Origin: Pseudomonas morbosilactucae
GTDB lineage: Bacteria > Pseudomonadota > Gammaproteobacteria > Pseudomonadales > Pseudomonadaceae
DNA: 64,000 nt
Direction of reading: 5' to 3'
Assembly (NCBI RefSeq): GCF_023241715.1
Contig: NZ_JALQCW010000028.1
Location: forward strand, 18,646-82,645
Shown here: positions 45,592 through 54,868 of the stretch, piece by piece
Layout of the letters: each line of letters starts with the position of its first letter
Numbering within the stretch: position 1 is the first letter of the stretch
Notes under the pieces: generated by a model
Told to the model about the DNA's origin: nothing
The model's input: only the letters and a program-made list of their open reading frames with translations
Database searches by the model: none
Made by a program: the position numbers and the translations under genes

Positions 45592-47655
45592 ATGATAAAA
45601 GCTAAAAACGGCAAGGCAGTGGAAGGGTCGCAGAGCCGCTCGCAGATCATTGTGCTGTTCATCGCCCTGATCGTGTTCATCATGCTGCTGTTCGCCAACT
45701 TCGCCTACCTCAATACCCAGTCCACCTACGACAAGCAGTACATCGGTCACGCCGGCGAGTTGCGCGTGCTGTCCCAGCGCATCGCCAAGAACGCCACCGA
45801 GGCCGCCGCCGGTAAGGCTGCGGCCTTCAAGTTGCTGGGGGATGCGCGCAACGATTTCGCCCAGCGCTGGGGCTATTTGAAGAAGGGCGACCCGTCCACC
45901 GGCCTGCCCGGCGCGCCCCCCGCCGTGCGCCAGGAAATGCACGCGGTGCAGTTGGACTGGGAAAAGCTGCTGAAAAACACCGACGCCATCCTGGCCAGTG
46001 AACAGACCGTGCTGTCCCTGCATCAGGTGGCCGCGACCCTGGCCGAAACCGTGCCGCAGTTGCAGGTGGAGTACGAAAAGGTCGTGGAAATCCTGCTGCA
46101 GCGCGGCGCTCCGGCGGCCCAGGTGGCCATGGCTCAGCGCCAGTCTCTGCTGGCGGAGCGGATTCTCGGCGCGGTGAACACCGTGCTTGCCGGGGACGAA
46201 AACGCGGTCCAGGCCGCCGACACCTTTGGCCGTGACGCGGCGCGTTTCGGCCAGGTGCTGACCGGCATGCTGCAAGGCAACCCGGTCTTGAAGATCAGCC
46301 AGGTCGAAGACCGCGATGCCCGGGCGCGCCTGACCGAGATCGCCGAACTGTTCGAGTTTGTCTCCGGCTCGGTGGATGAAATCCTTGAAACCTCCCCCGA
46401 GCTGTTCCAGGTTCGGGAGTCGGCGAGCAACATCTTCAGCCTGTCGCAAACCCTGCTCGATGAGGCATCGCACCTGGCCACCGGTTTCGAGAACCTGGCC
46501 GGCGGGCGCAGCCTGGACACCATCGGCGGCTACGTCCTGGGCTTGCTGGCCCTGGCCTCGATCATCCTCATCGGCCTGGTGATGGTGCGTGAAACCAACC
46601 GCCAGCTACGGGAAACCGCGCAAAAGAACGAGCGCAACCAGAACGCGATCATGCGCCTGCTGGATGAAATCGAAGACTTGGCCGACGGCGACCTCACGGT
46701 GACCGCCTCGGTGACCGAAGACTTCACCGGCACCATCGCCGACTCGATCAATTATTCCGTGGACCAACTGCGGGACCTGGTGGCCACCATCAACCTCACG
46801 GCCGGTCAGGTCGCCGGCGCCGTGCAGGAAACCCAGGCCACCGCCATGCAATTGGCCGAAGCCTCGGAACACCAGGCCCAGCAGATTTCTGAAGCCTCCA
46901 CCGCGATCAACGACATGGCCCAGTCCATCGACCAGGTCTCGGCCAATGCGGCCGAGTCGTCGGCGGTGGCCGAGCGCTCGGTGGAAATCGCCAACAAGGG
47001 CAACGAAGTGGTGCACAACACCATCCATGGTATGGACAACATTCGCGAACAGATCCAGGACACCGCCAAGCGCATCAAGCGCCTGGGCGAGTCGTCCCAG
47101 GAAATCGGCGATATCGTCAGCCTGATCGACGACATTGCCGACCAGACCAACATCCTCGCCCTCAACGCGGCGATCCAGGCGTCCATGGCCGGTGATGCCG
47201 GGCGCGGGTTTGCCGTGGTTGCCGATGAGGTGCAGCGCCTGGCGGAGCGTTCGTCGGCGGCTACCCGGCAGATCGAGACCCTGGTGCGGGCGATCCAGAC
47301 CGACACCAACGAAGCGGTGATTTCCATGGAGCAGACCACCACCGAAGTGGTGCGCGGCGCGCGCCTGGCCCAGGATGCCGGGGTGGCCCTGGAAGAAATC
47401 GAAGGGGTGTCCAAGACGCTGGCGGCGCTGATCCAGAGCATTTCCAACGCCGCACAGAAACAGACGTCCTCGGCGGGGCAGATTTCCCTGACCATGAACG
47501 TGATTCAGCAAATCACCTCGCAGACGTCCTCCGGCTCCACCGCGACCGCCGAAAGCATCGGCAACCTGGCGAAAATGGCCAGCCAGCTGCGGCGCTCGGT
47601 GTCCGGGTTTACCCTGCCGGCCACCCAGGAGGCGGCCCCCAGTGACAACCGCTAA
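45592..47655 (+). CDS. pilJ: Methyl-accepting chemotaxis protein PilJ
   Basis: 687 residues. First membrane helix about residues 19-40, a periplasmic sensor region to about 305, a second helix near 308-330, a HAMP-like linker, and a long cytoplasmic coiled coil with the receptor tip [50 protein letters not shown] near residues 500-555. It senses surface or pilus-related signals and controls ChpA. No cheR/cheB-like gene follows in this operon. Confidence 0.95.
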   Translation: MIKAKNGKAVEGSQSRSQIIVLFIALIVFIMLLFANFAYLNTQSTYDKQYIGHAGELRVLSQRIAKNATEAAAGKAAAFKLLGDARNDFAQRWGYLKKGDPSTGLPGAPPAVRQEMHAVQLDWEKLLKNTDAILASEQTVLSLHQVAATLAETVPQLQVEYEKVVEILLQRGAPAAQVAMAQRQSLLAERILGAVNTVLAGDENAVQAADTFGRDAARFGQVLTGMLQGNPVLKISQVEDRDARARLTEIAELFEFVSGSVDEILETSPELFQVRESASNIFSLSQTLLDEASHLATGFENLAGGRSLDTIGGYVLGLLALASIILIGLVMVRETNRQLRETAQKNERNQNAIMRLLDEIEDLADGDLTVTASVTEDFTGTIADSINYSVDQLRDLVATINLTAGQVAGAVQETQATAMQLAEASEHQAQQISEASTAINDMAQSIDQVSANAAESSAVAERSVEIANKGNEVVHNTIHGMDNIREQIQDTAKRIKRLGESSQEIGDIVSLIDDIADQTNILALNAAIQASMAGDAGRGFAVVADEVQRLAERSSAATRQIETLVRAIQTDTNEAVISMEQTTTEVVRGARLAQDAGVALEEIEGVSKTLAALIQSISNAAQKQTSSAGQISLTMNVIQQITSQTSSGSTATAESIGNLAKMASQLRRSVSGFTLPATQEAAPSDNR

Positions 47656-47682
47656 CGCAGGCAGCAGATGACGGGAGTGGTT

Positions 47683-50600
47683 ATGGCTGATCGGCACGAC
47701 TACGTGGCCCTGGAATGGGTCAAAGGCGAAATTGCCGAAACCCTGAAGCAGGCCCACCAGGCCCTTGAGCATCTGGCTGAAGACCCGCAGGCCGTCGATG
47801 CCATTGGCTTGTGCATCGAAGGCATCCATCAGGTTCACGGCAGCCTGCAAATGGTCGAGTTCTACGGCGCGGCGTTGCTCGCCGAGGAAATGGAACAGTT
47901 GGCCCTGGCCCTGCAACAGCAGCGGGTGGCCCAGCGTGATGAAGCCATACGCCTGTTGCAGCAAGCCACCAGCCAATTGCCCCAGTACCTGGACCGGGTG
48001 CAGAGCGCCCGGCGTGACCTGCCCCTGGTGGTGTTGCCGCTGCTCAACGACCTGCGCAGTGCCCGGGGTGAAAGCCTGCTCTCGGAAACCAGCCTGTTCA
48101 GCCCGCAATTGCCCCATTGGCCGCCACTCAGCGACAAGGCCCTGGCCGCCCTGGAACTCCCGGAGTGGCCGACCCTGCTGCGCAAGCTGCGGCACATGCT
48201 GCAAACCGCGATGGTGGGGCTGTTGCGCGAGCAGGATGATGAAAACAGCCTGGTCTACATGGGCCGGGTGTTCGAACGCCTTGAAGCCATGTCTGCCGAC
48301 GCGCCCCTGAGCCCCTTGTGGCAGATCGCTTCGGCCTTGGTGGACGGCATGCACCGCGATGCCATCGCCAACAGCCCGGCGGTGCGCAGCCTGCTCAAGG
48401 ACGTGGACAAGGAACTCAAGCGCCTGCAGGAGCAGGGCATCGCCGGGCTCAACCAGCCCGCCCCCGATGAGTTGCTCAAGAGCCTGCTGTTCTATATCGC
48501 CAAGGCTCGCCAGCCCACTGCGCAGATGTTGACCATGAAAGAACGTTACGGGCTCGACGATGCCTTGCCCGACAGTGCAACGGTGGATGAAGAGCGTGCC
48601 CGCATGGCCGGGCCCGATCGGGATGCCATGCGTTCGGTGCTGGCCGCGCTGTGCGAGGGCCTGGTGCGGGTCAAGGAACGCCTGGACCTGTTTGTGCGCA
48701 GTGATCGCCAGCACGCCGCCGACCTCGATGGCCTGCTGCCGCCCCTGCGGCAAATCGCTGACACCTTGGCGGTGCTGGGTTTCGGGCAGCCGCGCAAAGT
48801 CATCATTGACCAGTTGGCGGTGGTCCAGAGCCTGGCCCAGGGCCAGCGCGAACCCAATGACGCAGTGCTGATGGACGTCGCCGGCGCCTTGCTTTATGTC
48901 GAGGCGACCCTGGCCGGCATGGTCGGCACCGTCGAGCCGGAAAGCCGCGAAGAGAGTCGCCTGCCCACCACCGACCTGACCCAGATCCACCAGTTGGTGA
49001 TCAAGGAAGCGCGCATCTGCCTGCAACAGGCCAAGGACCTGATCGTCGAATACCTGGAAGCCGACCTGGAGCGCGAACACCTGCAACCCCTGCCCGAGTT
49101 GCTGACTCAGGTCCGCGGCGCGCTGGCGATGATTCCCCTGAGCCGCGCGGCCAGCCTGCTGGAAGCCTGCAACCAGTTCATCAGTGAACACCTGTTGCTG
49201 GAGTCGACGCGGCCCGATCAGCGGCAGCTCGACAGCCTGGCGGACGTGATCGTCAGCCTGGAGTACTACCTGGAACGCCTGAGCCAGGACCATGAGGCGC
49301 CGGGGGAGAAGATCCTTGATGTGGCCGAACATGGCCTGGCGGAGCTGGGTTACGTGCCCGATGCCCAAGTGCCCCTACTGGACGATGTGCTCAGCCCCAG
49401 CGAGGCCCTGGTGATGCAGGACCTGCAGGAACTGGACGACCCGGACGTGGCCCAGTCCCTGGCCGAGGTGCTGGCCAGCCCGCTGTCGGCCCTCAACCCG
49501 CCGGCCCTGAACACCCCGGGCAGCCTGCTGCCGCCGCCTTCGGGCGAAGAACCGGTGGACGACGAACTGCGCGAGGTGTTTCTCGAAGAGACCGAGGAGG
49601 TCTTGCAGGTGCTGCGCGAGCAGTTGCCGCGCTGGGCCGCTGCGCCCGCAGACAAAGCCATCCTCAGCGAATTGCGTCGCGCCTTCCATACCCTCAAGGG
49701 CAGCGGCCGCATGGTGCGCGCCCTGGTACTCGGGGAGTTGGCCTGGGCTGTGGAAAACCTGCTCAACCGCCTGCTGGAGCGCAGCGTGGCGGCGTGCCCC
49801 GAGGTGCGCCAGTTGCTGGACGACACCGTGCAATTGCTGCCGGAACTGATCGCCGAGTTTGCCGCCCAGGCCCAGCGCCAGCGCGACGATGTGGACCTGC
49901 TGGCTGCCCGCGCCCATGCCCTGGCCAAGGCCGACACCGTGTCGCTCCCGGTCACCGACTCGACGGTCCTGGACCCGCAGTTGCTGGAGATCTTCCGCAA
50001 CGAGGCGGAAACCCACCTGGACAGCATCAACCGTTTTCTCGACCAGGCCGCCGAACACGTGCCGTTGCAGGCCAGCGACGAGCTGCAGCGCGCCCTGCAT
50101 ACCCTCAAGGGCAGCGCTTCGATGGCCGGGGTCTTGCCGATGGCCGAGCTGGTCTCGCCCCTCGACCAGCTGGCCCGTGAGTATCGCGCCCACCTGATCC
50201 CCCTGGACCTGGATGAAGTGGAGTTGCTGCTGGAGGCTGAAGGTCTGTTACGTCGGGGCTTGCGTCAGTTGGCGCGGGACCCGCTGGCGCCGATCGGCGG
50301 GGCCGAGTCCTTGATCCAGCGCACCCAGGCGTTGCTCGATGAGCGCCTGCAAAGCCTGCTGGATGGCAGCGATAGCGGGCGCCGGGCCAAGCGTGATCCG
50401 CAGTTGATCAACAACTTCCTGGCCCAGGGCATGGACATCCTGCTGGACGCCGAAAACCTCTTGCAGCGCTGGCAGCAGCACCCTGGCGAGCGTCAGGAAC
50501 TCAGTGCCTTGCTGGACGAACTGACCACCCTCGGCGAAGGCGCGCACCTGGCGGACCTGCACCCGGTGGATGAGCTGTGCGAAGCCTTGCTCGACCTGTA

Positions 50601-53598
50601 CGGCGCGGTGGAGGAAAGCAGCCTGGCGGTCAGCGAGCGCTTCTTCCATGAAGCCCAGGCGGCCCACGAAGCCTTGATCAACATGCTCGACGAGCTGGCG
50701 GCGGGCCAGGAAGTCAGCCCACGGCCGGCGCGGATTCGTGCCCTGCACGATCTGCTCGAAGAGGGCCTTGACCCGGCCGCCACCGGGCTGATTCGCAGTG
50801 ATGGCAGCCGCACCCTGAGCATCAGCGAGCTGGGCGCGGCCACCGCCGAACTGCAGCAAGAGCCGACCCAGGAGCGGGACGAGGAAATCGTCGAGATCTT
50901 CCTCGAAGAAGCGGTGGATATCCTGGAAAGCGCCGGCCAGGCCCTGCAGCGCTGGCTCGCAGACCCGGACAACGCGGCACCCCTGTCGTCCCTGCAACGC
51001 GACCTGCACACCCTCAAGGGCGGTGCGCGCATGGCCGATGTCGGCCCGGTCAGCGACCTGGCCCAGGAACTGGAAACCCTCTACGAAGGCTTGGTGGACC
51101 GGCGCTACAGCCACAGCCCGGCCCTGGCCCAACTACTGCACAGCAGCCATGCCGAGCTGGGGTTGTTGCTGGAGCAACTGCAGCGCCAGCAGCCCCTGAG
51201 CGACCCCGCCGAGTTGATCGACGCCATTCGCCGCCTGCGCCAGCAAGCAGCCAGCGCTCCGGAGTTGGTGGAGTCTTCGGCCGCTGAGTCGGACGCCGGC
51301 CACGACCCGGAGTTGCTGGAAATCTTCCTCGAAGAAGGTTTCGACATCATCGACAGTTCCGCCGCGGCCCTGGCCCGCTGGCAGGCCGACCCTCAAGGGC
51401 GCCAGGAAGTGGAAACCCTGCTGCGCGACTTGCACACCCTCAAGGGCGGGGCGCGCATGGTGGAAATCGCCCCCATCGGCGATCTGGCCCATGAGCTGGA
51501 GTTTCTCTTCGAAGACCTTTCTGCCGGGGTGTTGGTGGCCGGTCCGGCCTTGTTCGGCCTATTACAGAAAAGCCACGACCGCCTGGCGCAGATGCTCGAT
51601 GCCGCCCGTCTCGGCGAGCCGATCCAGCCAGCGCAGAAACTGATCGAAGCGATTCGCGGCTTCACCCATCCCTTGGCCCCGGTCCCTGTGTTGCCGGTGC
51701 CCGTGCCGGTGGACAAGCCCGCCGCGCGTGTCGAAGCGCCCGCGCCGGAAGCGGTGGTGGCCGGGGACATGGTCAAGGTTTCCGCCGAGCTGCTGGATGA
51801 CTTGGTCAACCTGGCTGGGGAAACCTCGATCTTCCGTGGTCGTATCGAGCAACAGGTCAACGATGCCCGGGTGGCCCTGAGTGAGATGGAAACCACCATC
51901 GAGCGCATGCGCGACCAACTGCGGCGCCTGGACACTGAAACCCAGGGGCGCATTCTCAGTCGCCAGCAGGTGGAGGCCGAGCGCCTGGGCTATGAAGAGT
52001 TCGACCCCCTGGAAATGGACCGTCATTCCCAGTTGCAACAGCTGTCCCGGGCGTTGTTCGAGTCCGCCTCGGACCTGCTGGACCTCAAGGAAACCCTGGA
52101 CCGGCGCAACCACGACGCCGAGAACCTGTTGCAGCAACAGGGGCGGATCAACACCGAATTGCAGGAAGGCCTGATGCGCACGCGCATGGTGCCGTTCGAG
52201 CGCATGTTGCCGCGGCTCAAGCGCATCGTGCGGCAGGTCGCCGAGGAGCTGGGCAAGGAAGTGGAGTTCGTGGTCGGCAATGCCGAAGGCGAGATGGACC
52301 GCAACGTCCTGGAGCGTATGGTCGCGCCCCTGGAGCACATGCTGCGCAACGCCGTCGACCACGGCCTGGAAGCCGCTGACGTGCGACTCGCCGCCGGCAA
52401 GCCGGCCCAGGGCCGCATCACCCTGGACCTGGCCCACGAAGGCGGTGACATCGTCTTCGACATGCGCGACGACGGTGCCGGTGTGCCTTTGGAAGCGGTG
52501 CGCGCCAAGGCCATCAAGCGTGGCCTGCTGGACCCGGCGGCCGATGTCAGTGACCGCGACGTGCTGCAATTCATCATGCAGCCGGGGTTTTCCACCGCCG
52601 AGAAGATCACCCAGATTTCCGGGCGCGGGGTGGGCATGGACGTGGTCCATGAAGAAGTGCGCCAGTTGGGCGGCTCCATGAGCATCGACTCCAGCCCGGG
52701 GGAAGGCGTGCATTTCCGTATTCGCTTGCCGTTCAGTGTGTCGGTCAACCGGGCGTTGATGGTGCAGTGCGGCGACGAGCAATACGCGATCCCGCTGAAC
52801 ACCATCGAAGGCATTGTCCGGGTGTTGCCGGCCGAGCTGGACAACTACTACCAACAGGACCCGCCGCGCTACGAATACGCCGGGCAACGTTACGAACTCT
52901 GCTACCTCGGCGAGCTGTTGCACACCGTCGGTCGACCCAAGCTGCTGGGGCAGTTCATGCCGCTGCCGGTGCTGCTGGTGCATTACAACGAGCACCTGAT
53001 CGCCGTGCAGGTGGATGCCATGGCCGGCACCCGGGAAATTGTGGTCAAGGGCCTGGGGCCGCAGTTCGCCGCGGTCCAGGGTCTGTCCGGGGCGACCATC
53101 CTCGGCGATGGCCGGGTGGTGCTGATCCTCGACCTGCTGGCGCATATCCGCATGATGCAGACTCGCGTCCTGCCCTCGCGCCCATTGGCCGGCGATGAGC
53201 CAGTGGCCGAGGTCGAGCCGCAGCGGCCGCTGTTGGTGCTGGTGGTCGACGACTCGGTCACGGTGCGCAAGGTCACCAGCCGTTTGCTGGAGCGCCACGG
53301 CATGAATGTGCTGACCGCCAAGGACGGTGTGGATGCCATGTTGTTGCTGGAGGAGCACCTGCCGGACCTGATGCTGCTGGACATCGAGATGCCGCGTATG
53401 GATGGTTTCGAGGTGGCGATCCAGGTGCGCAACGACCCGCGCCTGCAGCACCTGCCGATCATTATGATCACCTCGCGCACCGGCCAGAAGCACCGCGACC
53501 GGGCCATGGCCATCGGCGTCAACGACTACCTCGGCAAGCCCTACCAAGAGTCGGTGCTGCTGGAAAGCATTGCCCAGTGGAGCAAACCCCATGCTTGA
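47683..53598 (+). CDS. chpA: Hybrid histidine kinase of the pilus chemosensory system
   Basis: 1971 residues from ATG 47683 (MADRHDYVALEWVKG), which follows GGGAGTGG. Four canonical HPt sites of the HTLKG type lie near residues 669, 806, 1109 and 1251. An N-terminal region (near residue 52) and one near 948 look like HPt domains lacking that motif. After them come a CheA dimer/ATPase core (MRTRMVPFERML, then HMLRNAVDHGLE, RGVGMDVV), a CheW domain, and a C-terminal receiver (VLVVDDSVTVRK near 1850, phospho-Asp in LLDIEMPRMDGF). From memory the P. aeruginosa protein is about 500 residues longer with more phosphotransfer sites. Reading overlaps chpC by 8 bases. Confidence 0.94.
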   Translation: MADRHDYVALEWVKGEIAETLKQAHQALEHLAEDPQAVDAIGLCIEGIHQVHGSLQMVEFYGAALLAEEMEQLALALQQQRVAQRDEAIRLLQQATSQLPQYLDRVQSARRDLPLVVLPLLNDLRSARGESLLSETSLFSPQLPHWPPLSDKALAALELPEWPTLLRKLRHMLQTAMVGLLREQDDENSLVYMGRVFERLEAMSADAPLSPLWQIASALVDGMHRDAIANSPAVRSLLKDVDKELKRLQEQGIAGLNQPAPDELLKSLLFYIAKARQPTAQMLTMKERYGLDDALPDSATVDEERARMAGPDRDAMRSVLAALCEGLVRVKERLDLFVRSDRQHAADLDGLLPPLRQIADTLAVLGFGQPRKVIIDQLAVVQSLAQGQREPNDAVLMDVAGALLYVEATLAGMVGTVEPESREESRLPTTDLTQIHQLVIKEARICLQQAKDLIVEYLEADLEREHLQPLPELLTQVRGALAMIPLSRAASLLEACNQFISEHLLLESTRPDQRQLDSLADVIVSLEYYLERLSQDHEAPGEKILDVAEHGLAELGYVPDAQVPLLDDVLSPSEALVMQDLQELDDPDVAQSLAEVLASPLSALNPPALNTPGSLLPPPSGEEPVDDELREVFLEETEEVLQVLREQLPRWAAAPADKAILSELRRAFHTLKGSGRMVRALVLGELAWAVENLLNRLLERSVAACPEVRQLLDDTVQLLPELIAEFAAQAQRQRDDVDLLAARAHALAKADTVSLPVTDSTVLDPQLLEIFRNEAETHLDSINRFLDQAAEHVPLQASDELQRALHTLKGSASMAGVLPMAELVSPLDQLAREYRAHLIPLDLDEVELLLEAEGLLRRGLRQLARDPLAPIGGAESLIQRTQALLDERLQSLLDGSDSGRRAKRDPQLINNFLAQGMDILLDAENLLQRWQQHPGERQELSALLDELTTLGEGAHLADLHPVDELCEALLDLYGAVEESSLAVSERFFHEAQAAHEALINMLDELAAGQEVSPRPARIRALHDLLEEGLDPAATGLIRSDGSRTLSISELGAATAELQQEPTQERDEEIVEIFLEEAVDILESAGQALQRWLADPDNAAPLSSLQRDLHTLKGGARMADVGPVSDLAQELETLYEGLVDRRYSHSPALAQLLHSSHAELGLLLEQLQRQQPLSDPAELIDAIRRLRQQAASAPELVESSAAESDAGHDPELLEIFLEEGFDIIDSSAAALARWQADPQGRQEVETLLRDLHTLKGGARMVEIAPIGDLAHELEFLFEDLSAGVLVAGPALFGLLQKSHDRLAQMLDAARLGEPIQPAQKLIEAIRGFTHPLAPVPVLPVPVPVDKPAARVEAPAPEAVVAGDMVKVSAELLDDLVNLAGETSIFRGRIEQQVNDARVALSEMETTIERMRDQLRRLDTETQGRILSRQQVEAERLGYEEFDPLEMDRHSQLQQLSRALFESASDLLDLKETLDRRNHDAENLLQQQGRINTELQEGLMRTRMVPFERMLPRLKRIVRQVAEELGKEVEFVVGNAEGEMDRNVLERMVAPLEHMLRNAVDHGLEAADVRLAAGKPAQGRITLDLAHEGGDIVFDMRDDGAGVPLEAVRAKAIKRGLLDPAADVSDRDVLQFIMQPGFSTAEKITQISGRGVGMDVVHEEVRQLGGSMSIDSSPGEGVHFRIRLPFSVSVNRALMVQCGDEQYAIPLNTIEGIVRVLPAELDNYYQQDPPRYEYAGQRYELCYLGELLHTVGRPKLLGQFMPLPVLLVHYNEHLIAVQVDAMAGTREIVVKGLGPQFAAVQGLSGATILGDGRVVLILDLLAHIRMMQTRVLPSRPLAGDEPVAEVEPQRPLLVLVVDDSVTVRKVTSRLLERHGMNVLTAKDGVDAMLLLEEHLPDLMLLDIEMPRMDGFEVAIQVRNDPRLQHLPIIMITSRTGQKHRDRAMAIGVNDYLGKPYQESVLLESIAQWSKPHA

Positions 53599-54049
53599 CC
53601 ATCGCTCCAGCAGCCTCACCGGCCTGCTGCTGCCCCTGGCCGATCGCACGCTGATCCTGCCCAACGTCGCGGTGGCCGAGTTGATCGACTATCAGGCCGG
53701 CGCCTTCGACCTGGATTCGCCGCCCTGGTACCTGGGGCGGGTGCGCTGGCGTGACCGGCAGATTCCATTGCTCAGCTTCGAGTCGGCCTGCGGTGCCAAG
53801 ACGGTGATCGGCGAGCGGGCACGGATCGTCGTGCTCAATGCCCTGGGCGGCCGGGCAGATCTGAAGTTCATGGCCTTGCTGGTGCAGGGCATTCCACGAT
53901 CGCACAAGCTCGACAGCCAATTGAGCTACGTCGATGTGCCCTTGTGTCGGCTGGAAAAGGCCGCAGTGCAAGTGGCCGAACAAGTGGCCAAGGTCCCGGA
54001 CTTGTTGGGACTGGAAGCCTTGTTGCTGGAGTCGGGGCTGGTGCTCTAG
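53591..54049 (+). CDS. chpC: CheW-like protein ChpC
   Basis: 152 residues, a single CheW-like domain (LLPLADRTLILPNVAVAELIDY, WYLGRVRWRDRQIPLLSFE). It starts 8 bases inside the end of chpA, in a shifted frame, so it is translated by coupling. In P. aeruginosa ChpC links further receptors to ChpA. It lies directly after chpA here, with no chpB between. Confidence 0.88.
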   Translation: MLDHRSSSLTGLLLPLADRTLILPNVAVAELIDYQAGAFDLDSPPWYLGRVRWRDRQIPLLSFESACGAKTVIGERARIVVLNALGGRADLKFMALLVQGIPRSHKLDSQLSYVDVPLCRLEKAAVQVAEQVAKVPDLLGLEALLLESGLVL

Positions 54050-54062
54050 CCCCGCCGGCGCC

Positions 54063-54635
54063 TCAGGCGTTGCGCAACCTGTCGCGCACTTCCATCAATA
54101 CAAAGCCCAACAGGTTTAGGCCGCGCCAGCGCTCGGGCTGGGTGGCTTTTTTATCATCGGCCGCCAGGCCAATGCCCCATACCCGGTCCACAGGGCTGGC
54201 CTCTACCAGCACCTTGTCCCCCGTGGCCAACAGGTAGTCGGCCAGGGCCGGGTGCTGGCTGAACTTGGCCAGATTGCCCTGCACCACGATCTCGAAACGC
54301 GCCGCGTTCCAGCGTGCGTCATCGAACCCGCGTACCTCGCGCCCCAGCTGTTTGACGTCGGCGGGGGTGACGGCCTTGAGGATGCGGGCATGGGTGGGCT
54401 GGTCGTCGAACAGCAGGGCCTTGCCGGCCATCATGAAGTGCTCGGCGCTGGGGTAATCGATACCGTCGAGGGTGAAACCGGCGGCGTACCACTGGCTGAA
54501 GCAGCTTTGGGTGACGCGACCGTCACGGGGTGCCTGGTGAGCCCAGAACATCAGGTACTCGGCTTTCAAGCCTTGCTGCAGTTGTTGCAGCAACTGCTCG
54601 ACCGAGCGGATAGGCGGGAAGGGGGGCTGTTTCAT
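54063..54635 (-). CDS. NADAR-family glycosidase
   Basis: 190 residues with the NADAR/YbiA pattern: EYLMFWAHQ..., FSQWYAAGFTLDGIDYPSAEHFMMAGKALLF, and VWGIGLAADDKKATQPERWRGLNLLG near the end. Family members cleave N-glycosidic bonds of riboflavin intermediates or remove ADP-ribose from nucleic-acid bases. No riboflavin or toxin gene is beside it. It is convergent with chpC and divergent from the mdc operon. Confidence 0.88.
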   Translation of the reverse strand: MKQPPFPPIRSVEQLLQQLQQGLKAEYLMFWAHQAPRDGRVTQSCFSQWYAAGFTLDGIDYPSAEHFMMAGKALLFDDQPTHARILKAVTPADVKQLGREVRGFDDARWNAARFEIVVQGNLAKFSQHPALADYLLATGDKVLVEASPVDRVWGIGLAADDKKATQPERWRGLNLLGFVLMEVRDRLRNA

Positions 54636-54772
54636 AAAACACTCGTCATCTCAGGGCTGGCCTTCATTGGCCGGGTCGTCCAGGGACGTGCCTGCCGTGG
54701 GTTCGCAGAGTACTCCAACATCCGTGGCGCTGGCAGCGGGTGGCGGCTGGCACGGAAAGCATTTTTCAACCA

Positions 54773-54787
54773 TTACCCTGAGCGTAA
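54773..54787. promoter_or_regulatory. Candidate LysR-type (MdcR) binding box upstream of mdcA
   Basis: TTAC-N7-GTAA is a perfect inverted repeat of the T-N11-A form used by LysR regulators. It lies 82 bases before the mdcA ATG in the only long gap between NADAR and mdcA, while mdcR is the only LysR gene of the locus. No strong -35/-10 pair is seen beside it. Confidence 0.5.
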
Positions 54788-54868
54788 CAATCCGCCACTG
54801 GGCTTGATTGATGCTCCGGGTTTTGCCTCCTAAGGTGGCTTCCACGACAGCGAACCCGTGGAGTGAGC

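Noticed and set aside
54748..54762. Sigma54-like promoter TGGCAC...GCAT upstream of mdcA
   Set aside because: The -12 element lacks the TTGC core and no enhancer-binding regulator is encoded nearby, so the match is too weak.
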